A DNA stretch of 64,000 bases from Pseudovibrio denitrificans JCM 12308 (GTDB lineage: Bacteria > Pseudomonadota > Alphaproteobacteria > Rhizobiales > Stappiaceae): the NCBI RefSeq assembly GCF_001310815.1, contig NZ_BAZK01000026.1, positions 1-64,000 of the forward strand. The letters run 5' to 3'. Under the pieces are notes generated by a model that worked only from the letters and a program-made list of their open reading frames with translations, ran no database searches and was not told the origin of the DNA. A program made the translations under genes and the position numbers. The first letter of the stretch is position 1. Each line of letters begins with the position of its first letter. Below are positions 18,692-27,300 of the stretch, in pieces.

Positions 18692-18728
18692 AAGGCCGCA
18701 GGTGAGGGCATCAACTGCGGCCTTTGAC
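18692..18728 (+). terminator. Terminator after rnj
   Basis: AAGGCCGCAG (18692-18701) pairs with CTGCGGCCTT (18715-18724) around a 13-base loop, followed by a weak TGACTTTTG tail. Bidirectional activity is possible. It overlaps an upstream, unlikely in-frame start of the next gene, which supports the later start I chose there. Confidence 0.6.
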
Positions 18729-18795
18729 TTTTGATCCAATGGACTTTGCGTGGGAAATCTGTTCCTTAGAGCAAAGAGTTATTGGGAGGACCGCC

Positions 18796-19200
18796 ATGAT
18801 TGGACGACTAAACCACGTTGCGATTGCTGTGTTGGATATGGAAGAGGCGCTGAAGGTGTATCGTGATACCCTTGGTGGCATTGTGTCTGACAAAGTTGCG
18901 CAGCCAGACCACGGCGTTTCTACTGTGTTTGTTGAACTTCCAAACACTAAGATCGAGCTGCTGGAGCCTCTTGGCGAGAATTCTCCGATCAACAAGTTTC
19001 TGGAGCGCAATACTCAGGGCGGTATTCACCACATTTGCTACGAGGTGGACGACATCATTGCTGCGCGTGATCAGTTGGTGGCGAATGGTGCGCGTATTCT
19101 TGGTGATGGTGAGCCAAAGATCGGGGCGCACGGCAAGCCAGTTCTGTTCCTGCATCCAAAAGACTTCCTCGGCACGTTGACCGAGCTGGAACAGGCTTAA
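18796..19200 (+). CDS. mce: Methylmalonyl-CoA epimerase
   Basis: Interconverts (S)- and (R)-methylmalonyl-CoA in propionyl-CoA metabolism. 134 residues, the normal size; a vicinal-oxygen-chelate fold with two repeats. Metal-binding residues are recognisable in RLNHVAIAV, QGGIHHICYEV and a late TLTELEQ. The ATG at 18796 has GGGAGG upstream. An in-frame start at 18724 would add residues overlapping the rnj terminator and is rejected. Confidence 0.94.
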   Translation: MIGRLNHVAIAVLDMEEALKVYRDTLGGIVSDKVAQPDHGVSTVFVELPNTKIELLEPLGENSPINKFLERNTQGGIHHICYEVDDIIAARDQLVANGARILGDGEPKIGAHGKPVLFLHPKDFLGTLTELEQA

Positions 19201-19348
19201 GGCTGCTTTGAAAGACTTGTGGTTTGCGAAAGCTGGATGTCTTTCGGCCTGCGTCTATTTCTTGTAGGTAGAACTATCTAGTTAGCTGGTTGCTTTGTGA
19301 TATAAGTGACCAGCCGCAGACACAACAAGAAACTCCTGGAGCAGATTT

Positions 19349-19627
19349 ATGGCTACGCCGCTACTCGTTGCACTCTATTTCATGATGTGGTGGATTTTGT
19401 TTCTGGCCATTTTGCCGTTTGGGGTGCGCACGCAAGCGGAAGAGGGTGAAGTTATTCCCGGTACGACCGAGAGTGCTCCCAAGAACCCGCAGCTGCTGAA
19501 GAAGGTGATCATCAATACCATCGTCACGACCATCGTGTTTGCCGGGGTCTATTGGTTCCTGGAATCTGGTCTTGGAGCGCAGCTGTTTCCACTGGTTGAT
19601 CAGTTTATGGGCAATGCCCCGTCCTGA
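19349..19627 (+). CDS. DUF1467 family membrane protein
   Basis: A 92-residue protein with two hydrophobic helices, about 5-23 and 54-75, joined by a polar stretch with RTQAEEGEVIPGT. This matches the alphaproteobacterial DUF1467 family as I know it, whose members regularly lie between mce and proS. Function unknown. CTGGAGC precedes the ATG. A strong terminator follows at 19701-19725. Confidence 0.85.
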   Translation: MATPLLVALYFMMWWILFLAILPFGVRTQAEEGEVIPGTTESAPKNPQLLKKVIINTIVTTIVFAGVYWFLESGLGAQLFPLVDQFMGNAPS

Positions 19628-19700
19628 TTTTGCTTTTGCACATCAAATGTGTGGCGCAAAATCAGAGAGTTACAGACATACCCCATCAATACGAATGCTG

Positions 19701-19725
19701 AGCGATTCTACGGAATCGCTTTTTG
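19701..19725 (+). terminator. Intrinsic terminator of the mce-DUF1467 unit
   Basis: AGCGATTC and GAATCGCT form a perfect 8-bp stem with a TACG loop, followed by TTTT. It is 73 bases beyond the DUF1467 stop codon. Confidence 0.8.
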
Positions 19726-19854
19726 CGTTTCAGGGGCAGGTCAGTTTGTGATGAGGTGACTATAACGTCATGCGCGCAGGCGGCTCTGCGTATTTACGGT
19801 GTGCCTGCGGTTATGCTGAGTAGGTTTCACTGAGTGGAAACGGCAGAAAACGGC

Positions 19855-19882
19855 GAAAAAAAAGCAAGGCCGAAGCCTTGCT
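19855..19882 (-). terminator. Intrinsic terminator on the minus strand
   Basis: Read on the minus strand, AGCAAGGC and GCCTTGCT form a perfect stem with a TTCG tetraloop followed by eight T residues. No protein gene on the minus strand leads into it. This is a main reason to suspect an untranslated RNA from 19883 to about 20040. Confidence 0.8.
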
Positions 19883-20040
19883 ATTAGAACGAGTTCCGCG
19901 TCTAAATGTTCTCTTTGCACTTGCGTAGAGTGCCGGCTGCAACCATAACGGCGCCCGAGAACCTTCCTCCCAAGACTAAAGATCGCGATACCTTGCAACA
20001 CCGCTTAAGGGTGCTGTTTTTGTTGTTGGACAGACACTAG
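19855..20040 (-). ncRNA. Candidate small RNA ending at a strong minus-strand terminator
   Basis: Between proS and DUF1467, the minus strand ends in a very strong UUCG-loop terminator but has no convincing coding frame. The 77-codon open frame through it would translate the terminator stem itself. A purine-rich GGGAGGAAGG lies mid-transcript, and a 14-codon ORF (MVAAGTLRK start) follows it. The 5' end is a guess; a TTGATA-like -35 lies near 20075. I do not recognise an Rfam family. Confidence 0.35.
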
Positions 20041-20088
20041 CGTAATCACAGTTGTTTGTCATCATTTTGTATCAATTCGCCGCAATTT

Positions 20089-20116
20089 TTTGCTTGCCTA
20101 AAATTTTAGCTATAAT
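20089..20116 (+). promoter_or_regulatory. Probable promoter upstream of proS
   Basis: TTTGCT (20089-20094) and a perfect TATAAT (20111-20116) are separated by 16 bases in an AT-rich stretch. The proS start lies about 190 bases downstream, so the transcript would have a long leader. Confidence 0.45.
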
Positions 20117-20308
20117 TTTTGGGAAATCCTGTGCACTGCAGCAGCAAGGGTGGGCCAAAAGCCGCGTGCATGGGGAAATGTCTCTTAGAAAATTGGCATA
20201 TAGCATGTTGGCAGTTACAACGAGCGTTCTGCTTGCTAAGAAGGCATAGAAGAGAAGCTTGGTGGTGAACCTAAGCTTGCTAGCCTTAAAAACTGAAGAG
20301 TTAAACTA

Positions 20309-21634
20309 ATGCGTTTGTCCCGATATTTCCTGCCTATTTTGAAGGAAACTCCGAAAGAAGCCGAGATTGTATCGCACCGCCTGATGTTGCGTGCTGGTAT
20401 GATCCGTCAGCAGTCAGCCGGGATTTATGCATGGCTGCCGCTTGGCCACCGTGTGCTGAACAAGATTCAACGTATTGTTGAAGAAGAGCAGAACCGCTCA
20501 GGTGCGGTCCAACTGCTCATGCCAACCATTCAGCCAGCTGATCTGTGGCGTGAAAGTGGCCGTTACGATGCGTATGGCAAAGAGATGCTGCGCATTGAGG
20601 ACCGTCATGAGCGTGAAATGCTCTTTGGCCCAACCAACGAAGAGATGATCACGGACATCTTCCGTTCTTACGTGCGCTCCTACAAGGATCTGCCGCTGAA
20701 CCTTTATCACATTCAGTGGAAGTTCCGCGATGAAGTGCGTCCTCGTTTTGGTGTGATGCGTGGTCGTGAGTTCCTGATGAAGGACGCTTACTCTTTCGAT
20801 CTGGACAAAGAGCGTTCAACTGAAGCGTATCGCCGTATGTTCGTGGCGTACCTGCGTACCTTCGCGCGCATGGGTCTGACAGCTATTCCTATGAAAGCGG
20901 ACACTGGCCCAATCGGTGGTGATCTATCTCACGAGTTTATCGTGCTGGCGTCTACCGGTGAGAGTGAAGTGTTCCTGGATAAAGACATTCTGGATCTGCC
21001 AATTCCAGGTGAAGACACTGATTTTGATGGTGATCTTTCCGGTATCATCGAGCAGTGGACCACTCCTTACGCTGCGACTGACGAGATGCACGATGAAGCT
21101 GCGTTTGGTGCTGTTGCAGAAGACAAGAAAGTGTCTGCACGCGGTATTGAGGTTGGCCACATCTTCCACTTCGGCACCAAGTATTCTGAGCCAATGGGCG
21201 CGAAGGTGATGACCGCTGAAGGCAAGGAAGTGCCTGTTCAGATGGGTTCTTATGGCATTGGTGTTTCCCGTTTGCTGGGTGCGATCATCGAAGCCTGTCA
21301 TGATGATGATGGCATTATCTGGCCGAAAGAAGTTGCGCCGTTCCATGTTGGTCTGATCAACATGAAAGCCGGTTCTGAGTGTGATGAGGTTTGTGAGAGC
21401 GTTTATGCTGAGCTGGAAAAAGCTGGCGTTGAGGTTCTTTATGATGACCGCAAGACCAGTGCAGGCCAGAAATTTGCGAGCATGGACCTGATTGGTCTGC
21501 CTTATCAGCTGGTTGTTGGCCCACGTGGTCTGAAGACCGGTGAAGTGGAAGTGAAAGACCGTGCAACCGGTGATCGCGAAATGTTGACCCCGGAAGCGGC
21601 TGTCAACAAACTGATTTCTGCCTTAAAAGGTTGA
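20309..21634 (+). CDS. proS: Prolyl-tRNA synthetase
   Basis: Class II synthetase charging tRNA-Pro. 441 residues: the short bacterial form lacking the large editing insertion, as usual in Alphaproteobacteria. Motif 2 (FRDEVRPRFGVMRGREFLMKDAYSF) and motif 3 (GSYGIGVSRLLGAIIEA) are visible, followed by the anticodon-binding domain with VEVLYDDRKTSAGQKFASMDLIGLPYQ. A terminator lies about 50 bases past the stop. Confidence 0.96.
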   Translation: MRLSRYFLPILKETPKEAEIVSHRLMLRAGMIRQQSAGIYAWLPLGHRVLNKIQRIVEEEQNRSGAVQLLMPTIQPADLWRESGRYDAYGKEMLRIEDRHEREMLFGPTNEEMITDIFRSYVRSYKDLPLNLYHIQWKFRDEVRPRFGVMRGREFLMKDAYSFDLDKERSTEAYRRMFVAYLRTFARMGLTAIPMKADTGPIGGDLSHEFIVLASTGESEVFLDKDILDLPIPGEDTDFDGDLSGIIEQWTTPYAATDEMHDEAAFGAVAEDKKVSARGIEVGHIFHFGTKYSEPMGAKVMTAEGKEVPVQMGSYGIGVSRLLGAIIEACHDDDGIIWPKEVAPFHVGLINMKAGSECDEVCESVYAELEKAGVEVLYDDRKTSAGQKFASMDLIGLPYQLVVGPRGLKTGEVEVKDRATGDREMLTPEAAVNKLISALKG

Positions 21635-21683
21635 TATTAGCGAAGCTTGGGGTAACTCACTAGCTTCAATGGTATGCTAGGTG

Positions 21684-21713
21684 CCGGCGGCCTTTCCGCT
21701 GCCGGGCCTTTTT
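21684..21713 (+). terminator. Terminator after proS
   Basis: CCGGCGGC (21684-21691) pairs with GCTGCCGG (21698-21705) with one G-T wobble and a short loop, then GCCTTTTT. It lies in the 161-base gap before lolC. Confidence 0.7.
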
Positions 21714-21795
21714 GCCAGAGCTTATGGCACTTGCTCTTCATGCTCCCTATATTCCACGGAGTAGTTGAACAGGCGGAAACGGAGAATAGTCTAGT

Positions 21796-23080
21796 ATGAC
21801 GGCAGAGATTCAGGCGGCTCATCCCGGAAAGAACCGGTGGTTTGCACCCTTTGAGTGGATGCTGGCAGGGCGTTATCTGCGCTCCAGACGCAAAGAAACT
21901 TTCATTTCTATTATTGCCGGTCTTTCCTTTTGGGATCACTTTGGGCGTTGCAACTCTGATCATCGTCATGGCGGTGATGAATGGGTTCCGTACAGAGCTG
22001 TTGACCAAAATTCTAGGCATTAACGGGCACGTGCTGGTTCAGCCGATTGATAGCCCGCTCAATGATTATCAGGAAACCTCCGTCAAACTGGCTGGTATCG
22101 ACGGTGTGGACTTTGCCATGCCGTTTGTTGAAGGGCAGGCGATGATCTCCGGTCCAAGTGCCGACCTTGGCGCTTTGTTCCGCGGTGTTCACAAGTCTGA
22201 TCTTGATAAACTGGATCTTGTCTCCGGCAATGTTCTGCTTGGTACGCTGGATGGATTTGACGAGGGTGAGGGCATTGCGATTGGTTCCCGATTGGCGCGC
22301 CAGCTTGGTGTGACAGTTGGGGATACGGTTCGTGTAATTACCCCGCGTGGTAGTATTACGCCGATGGGCATGACACCGCGTGTGAAGGGCTATCCTGTCT
22401 CTGCAATCTTCCAGATTGGCATGAGTGAATATGACGGTACCATCGCGTTTATGCCGTTCAATGAAGCGCAGCTTTACTTCAACAAGGAAGGTCTGGCGAC
22501 TGGCATTGAGGTCTATGCAGACGACCCGGATGCTGTTGGTCCGCTGCGTCCGATGATTGAAGAGGAAGCGGGGCGGCCTGTGTTTGTTTCGGACTGGCGC
22601 CAGCGCAATATGACGTTCTTCTCTGCGCTTGAAGTTGAGCGCAACGTGATGTTCCTGATCCTGACGCTGATCGTGCTTGTGGCAGCTCTTAACATCATTT
22701 CCGGTATGACCATGCTGGTGAAAGACAAGGGTCGTGACATTGCAGTGCTGCGCACCATGGGGGCAACCCGCGGTGCCGTGATGCGGATCTTTATCATCAC
22801 CGGCGCAAGCATTGGTACTATCGGCACGTTTGCTGGCTTCATTCTGGGCACGGTGGTGTGCTGGAATATTGAGAGCATTCGTCAGGCGATCTCCTGGCTG
22901 ACAGCGACTGAGCTGTTCTCACCTGAGCTTTACTTCCTCTCCAAGCTTCCGGCTGAGATGGATCCAGGCGAGACGGCGAGTGTTGTGATTATGGCTCTTG
23001 TGTTGAGCCTGCTTGCTACGATTTACCCTGCCTGGCGCGCAGCCCGGCTCGATCCTGTTGAGGCTTTGCGCTACGAATGA
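21796..23080 (+). CDS. lolC: Lipoprotein-releasing ABC transporter permease LolC/LolE, frameshifted near 21930
   Basis: Inner-membrane permease that extracts outer-membrane lipoproteins for LolA. The start at ATG 21796 (MTAEIQAAHPGKNRWFAPFEWMLAGRYLR) leads into a stop at 22023. The family continuation, GITLGVATLIIVMAVMNGFRTELL, is in another frame to 23080. The break is at TTTTGGG (21928-21934). The expected family sequence SFLGIT would need TTTTTGGGG, that is, two bases restored, giving about 428 residues. An FtsX/MacB-type arrangement with one N-terminal and three C-terminal helices is clear. The stop overlaps the lolD start by 4 bases. Confidence 0.92.
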
Positions 23081-23811
23081 TGAACAAACCAACAAAACCG
23101 ATTGCTGGTGTTTCGCTTGAAGGTGAAGAGCGCGTTCCTGTGCTCAGCCTGCAGAACGTGGTTCGCAGCTATGATGAAGGCAAGAGCAAGCTGGAGATTT
23201 TGAAGGGCGCGGATCTCAACCTCTATGAGGGGGAGATGGTTGCACTGGTGGCGCCATCTGGTGCCGGTAAATCTACGCTGATGCACCTTGCTGGGTTGCT
23301 GGAGAAGCCGCAGAGCGGTGAGGTATTGATTGGTGGGCGTGAGTGCTCCAAGCTCAATGATGATGCCCGCACTGCTATTCGCCGCACTGAAGTGGGGTTC
23401 GTCTATCAGTTCCACCAGTTGCTGCCTGAGTTCACTGCGCTGGAGAACATCGCTTTGCCGCAGATGATTTGCGGGCTGAAACGCAAGGATGCTGAAGAGC
23501 GGGCGCGTCAGCTGCTTTCCTATATGCGCCTGGCTGAGCGTGAGAGCCACCGTCCAGCAGAGCTTTCCGGTGGTGAGCAGCAGCGTGTTGCTATCGCCCG
23601 TGCGGTTGCCAATGCACCGCGTGTGCTGCTGGCGGATGAGCCGACAGGAAACCTTGATCCGAACACCTCTCAGTATGTGTTTGAGGCCCTGACCGCACTG
23701 GTCCGTGCTTCCGGTGTGGCGGCGCTGTTGGCGACGCACAATCTGGAACTTGCTAAGCAAATGGACCGCCGGATTACACTTCGTGACGGCAAAGTGGTGG
23801 AGCTGCCCTAA
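23077..23811 (+). CDS. lolD: Lipoprotein-releasing ABC transporter ATP-binding protein LolD
   Basis: ATPase partner of the LolC/E permease. 244 residues. Walker A APSGAGKST is near 59-67, the Q-loop region is FVYQFHQLLPEFTALEN, the signature is LSGGEQQR, and Walker B VLLADEPTGNLD is followed by the H-loop ATHNLELAK. The N-terminal extension before the ABC domain is about 20 residues. The start shares ATGA with the lolC stop. A good terminator follows at 23846-23880. Confidence 0.95.
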   Translation: MMNKPTKPIAGVSLEGEERVPVLSLQNVVRSYDEGKSKLEILKGADLNLYEGEMVALVAPSGAGKSTLMHLAGLLEKPQSGEVLIGGRECSKLNDDARTAIRRTEVGFVYQFHQLLPEFTALENIALPQMICGLKRKDAEERARQLLSYMRLAERESHRPAELSGGEQQRVAIARAVANAPRVLLADEPTGNLDPNTSQYVFEALTALVRASGVAALLATHNLELAKQMDRRITLRDGKVVELP

Positions 23812-23845
23812 GCTGCTTTCAGCAAAAAGCCTGAGTAAGAATCAA

Positions 23846-23880
23846 ATGCCAGCGATACGGTCGCTGGTATTTTGTGTTTT
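23846..23880 (+). terminator. Terminator after lolD
   Basis: ATGCCAGCGA (23846-23855) pairs with TCGCTGGTAT (23861-23870), one G-T wobble, loop TACGG, followed by TTTGTGTTTT. Confidence 0.75.
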
Positions 23881-23984
23881 GAGGCTCTGTTCTCGTTTCG
23901 ATGCCGCTGTTCTTGTGGCTTGCGTTCCTTTCCAGAGCGTGTGAACGCGCACCTTTTCTTCCAGCATTAACTTTGATCCAGTCC

Positions 23985-24064
23985 TCAACTCATTGAGTTG
24001 ATGAGGGAATTGGCGTGCAATGATCTTGCATGACATACGCGTATACCACTCATTAACTATGAGT
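23985..24064. promoter_or_regulatory. Cluster of three palindromes upstream of the SOS-box ORF
   Basis: Perfect or spaced palindromes at 23985-24001, 24035-24044 and 24048-24064 lie within 80 bases. The last one abuts the TTGACC -35-like box. The ACTCAT/ATGAGT core also occurs as an 8-bp inverted repeat at 383-401 upstream of nuoA. They could be operator sites; no regulator is identified. Confidence 0.35.
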
Positions 24065-24097
24065 TTGACCCAGCTGAATTAGGGGTTGTGTAAATGA

Positions 24098-24112
24098 GAA
24101 CATTGATAGAAC
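24098..24112 (+). promoter_or_regulatory. SOS box (LexA site) upstream of a small membrane-protein ORF
   Basis: GAAC-N7-GAAC, the direct-repeat LexA site of Alphaproteobacteria (GTTC-N7-GTTC on the other strand), matches exactly. The same motif lies upstream of lexA at 53692-53706. It is 41 bases before the ATG of the ORF at 24153 and about 30 bases after a TTGACC box, where a bound repressor would block transcription. Confidence 0.65.
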
Positions 24113-24152
24113 ATAACAGATACAAACAGAGTTCAAATTAAGGGTGTTTGTT

Positions 24153-24254
24153 ATGTCATTCGTACTTCGTGAAACAGCAGCATTCGGTTCTATTGTTCTT
24201 TTTGCAAGCAGCTGCCTGATGTGGGGTGATGCGCTGACACAGATGCTCCCGTAA
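24153..24254 (+). CDS. Candidate SOS-regulated small membrane protein (33 aa)
   Basis: A 33-codon ORF with AAGGG about 9 bases before its ATG. The peptide starts MSFVLRETAAF, has a hydrophobic stretch at about 11-24 (FGSIVLFASSCLMW) and ends GDALTQMLP. It therefore looks like a single-pass inner-membrane peptide. An exact alphaproteobacterial SOS box sits just upstream. In Caulobacter, small LexA-controlled membrane proteins (SidA) inhibit division during DNA damage, and this ORF has that general profile. I cannot confirm homology. It stops 132 bases before dnaE and has its own weak terminator-like hairpin. Confidence 0.5.
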   Translation: MSFVLRETAAFGSIVLFASSCLMWGDALTQMLP

Positions 24255-24386
24255 GTTCCTTGGGAGTAGGCGTTGGGAAACTCGGGATAACCGGTGGTGC
24301 AATTTGCCAAGGAATTGCATTTTGCTTTTGGGTCCTCCAAATGAGGTGCTACTGTCGCGCACACCTTGCGAACCAAAAGGCTCAAG

Positions 24387-27300
24387 ATGTCATCTCCAGG
24401 ATTCGTCCATCTCCGTGTTCACTCAGCTTACTCCCTGCTTGAAGGGGCTTTGCCTATCGGCAAGCTGATTGACCTTGCCTCAAAGGATGAGCAGCCCGCA
24501 CTGGCGATCACGGACAGCGGCAACCTTTTTGGTGCGCTCGAGTTTTCTGAAAAAGCCTTTGGCGCCGGGATGCAACCGATCATCGGGTGTCAGGTCTCTG
24601 TCAACTTCGAAGATCAACCCGATGTCTCTGGTGATGATGCGGTGAGCGATCTGGTACTGCTCGCTGCGAATGAGGAGGGCTACGAGAACCTGATGGATCT
24701 GGTGTCTCGTGCGTTCCTTGATACGGAGCCCGGATTTAAGGCGAATGTTCCGATTTCACGCGTGCTGGATAAATCAGGTGGCGTGATTGTTCTGACGGGT
24801 GCCAGTGAGGGGCCGATCAACTCTCAGCTTCGCGAAGGGCATGTTGACCTTGCCAAGTCCCGTCTGGAGCTGTTGCAGAACACGTTTGGGGATCGCCTCT
24901 ATGTGGAGCTGCAACGCCACAATATGAAGGGCGAGGAAGATGTTGAGCCAGAGCTCCTGAACCTTGCCTATGATCTGAACATTCCAATCGTCGCCACCAA
25001 CGAAGCGTTCTTCCCGAACCCGGATGATTATGAAGCGCACGATGCGCTGATCGCGATCTCTGAAGGCCGCGTTCTTGTTGAGACTGACCGACGTCAGCTG
25101 ACACCCGAACACTGTTTCAAGACCCGCGAGCAGATGATGGAGCTGTTCTCCGATCTGCCTGAGGCGCTTGAGAATTCCGTTGTGATTGCGCAGCGCTGTC
25201 ATTATCGCCCGTTGAAACGCGCGCCGATCCTGCCGCGCTTTGCCGGGGCGGATGCGGATGCTGAAGAAGCAGAACGGGCTGAGGCGGAAGAGCTCACCCG
25301 TCAGGCGAAAGAAGGCCTGCAGGCGCGTCTTGATGTGCATGGTCTGGCGCCTGATCTGGAAGAGAAAGATTACTGGGACCGTCTGGACTACGAGCTGGGC
25401 ATCATTATCCGCATGAAGTTCCCAGGCTACTTCCTGATCGTTGCGGACTTCATCAAGTGGGCGAAGAACGAAGATATTCCGGTGGGACCGGGGCGTGGTT
25501 CCGGTGCGGGGTCGCTGGTTGCATGGTCGCTGACCATTACTGACCTTGACCCTATGCGGTTCTCCCTGCTGTTCGAGCGCTTCCTGAACCCGGAACGTGT
25601 GTCCATGCCGGACTTTGATATCGACTTCTGCCAGAACCGGCGAGAAGAAGTGATCCGGTATGTGCAGCGCAAGTATGGCCGCGAGCAGGTGGCGCAGATC
25701 ATCACTTACGGAACGCTGCAGGCCAAGGCGGTGCTGCGCGATGTGGGCCGTGTTCTGCAGATGCCATATGGTCAGGTGGACCGGCTTAGTAAGCTGGTGC
25801 CTGGTAACCCGGCGAACCCGTGTACCTTGCCTGAGGCGCTGGAACAGGAGCCTCGGCTTCGTGAAGCTGCCAAACAGGAAGAGGTTGTTGATCGCCTTTT
25901 GAAGATGGCGATGAAGCTGGAAGGTCTTTACCGTCACGCGTCTACGCACGCGGCGGGTGTGGTGATTGGTGACCGTCCACTGGAACAGCTGGTGCCGCTC
26001 TACCGAGACCCGCGCTCTGACATGCCGGTGGCCCAGTTCAATATGAAGTGGGTTGAAGCTGCCGGTCTGGTGAAGTTTGACTTCCTTGGCCTCAAAACGC
26101 TGACGGTGATTGATACGGCGGTTTCGCATATCAAGAAGCGCGGCATTGAAGTGAAGATCGAAGAAATCCCGATTGATGATCCGCTGACCTATAAGCTTCT
26201 GGCTGCGGGTGAGACCGTTGGCGTGTTCCAGCTGGAAAGTCAGGGCATGCGCCGCGCGATTGCAGGTATGCGGCCTGACCGCTTTGAAGATATCGTTGCG
26301 CTGGTGGCTCTGTATCGTCCGGGCCCGATGGACAACATTCCGATTTACAACGCCGTGAAACATGGCGAGCAAGAGCCTGATTATCTTCACCCGTTGCTTG
26401 AGCCGATTCTGACAGAGACGAACGGCATTATCGTTTATCAGGAACAGGTGATGCAGATCGCGCAGGTGCTTTCTGGTTACTCTCTTGGTGAAGCGGATTT
26501 GCTGCGCCGTGCGATGGGTAAGAAGATTGCCTCTGAAATGGAGATCCAGCGCGCCCGCTTCGTTGAGGGTGCTGTTGAGCAGAAGGTGGATAAAGACCAG
26601 GCTGGTATGATTTACGACCTGGTGGCCAAGTTCGCGAACTACGGCTTTAACAAATCACACGCGGCTGCTTATGCGCTGGTGGCTTATCAGACGGCCTGGC
26701 TCAAAGCGAACTATCCGGTGGAGTTCCTCGCCGGTATCATGACGCTCGATCTTGGCAACACGGACAAGCTGAGTGACTTCCGTCAGGAAGCGATGCGCAT
26801 GGGCATTGAGGTGGTACCGCCGAACGTCAATAAATCCGGTGTGCACTTTGATGTGCAGGACGGCAAGATCGTTTACGCCATGGGCGCGATCAAAGGCGTG
26901 GGTGAGCAGGCGGTTGAACACATTGTGGAGGTGCGCGGGGACGAGCCATTCAAGGATCTGGCTGACTTTGCGACCCGCATCAGTCCGAAGGTTCTGAACA
27001 AGCGCACCATTGAGAACCTGATCTCTGCTGGAGCCTTTGATGAGCTTAATCCAAACCGTGCTCAGTTGCTGGATGGTCTGGATCGCATCATCGGCATGGC
27101 GCAGCGTACGGAAGAGAACAAAAATTCCGGACAGAACGATTTCTTTGGTGGTGACAACGCGCCGGAGCCGTTGATCCTTAATCCGACCGATCCATGGTTG
27201 CCGTCGGAGCGCCTGCAGAAAGAGCATGCTGCGGTTGGCTTTTACATCTCCGCGCACCCGCTGGATGAATACCGTGAGCTCTTCACCAAGCTGCGTGTGC

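Larger units (their letters stand above)
19628..20308. other. 681-base gap with terminators, a possible minus-strand RNA and the proS promoter
   Basis: No supported protein gene. From left to right: an inverted repeat at 19624-19665 (CTGATTTTGC with GCAAAATCAG), a plus-strand terminator at 19701-19725, a minus-strand terminator at 19855-19882, a possible minus-strand small RNA reading into it from about 20040, and a promoter-like pair at 20089-20116. Short ORFs at 19768-20001 (minus) and 20052-20249 (plus) do not look coding. Confidence 0.6.
23812..24386. other. 575-base regulatory gap between lolD and dnaE
   Basis: Contains the lolD terminator, three palindromes (TCAACTCA-T-TGAGTTGA at 23985-24001, ATACGCGTAT at 24035-24044, ACTCAT-N5-ATGAGT at 24048-24064), a TTGACC -35-like box at 24065, an SOS box at 24098-24112 and a 33-codon ORF at 24153-24254. 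A weak hairpin with a T-rich tail (24299-24330) lies between that ORF and dnaE. Confidence 0.6.

Noticed and set aside
19768..20001. 77-codon minus-strand ORF beside DUF1467
   Set aside because: It would translate straight through a strong terminator stem and its T-run; the stretch is better read as an untranslated RNA or nothing.
20052..20249. 65-codon plus-strand ORF upstream of proS
   Set aside because: It overlaps the promoter-like TATAAT and has no ribosome site.
20309..21634. ProRS seemed to lack the editing domain
   Set aside because: The short form without the insertion is normal for Alphaproteobacteria, so it is not a deletion.
24053..24385. 110-codon minus-strand ORF across the SOS-box region
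   Set aside because: It covers palindromes, the SOS box and the dnaE upstream region, and its residues show no protein-like pattern.
24774..26390. 538-codon open frame on the minus strand
   Set aside because: Antisense to dnaE, rich in His, Arg and Gln as expected for the complement of a coding strand; no family features.
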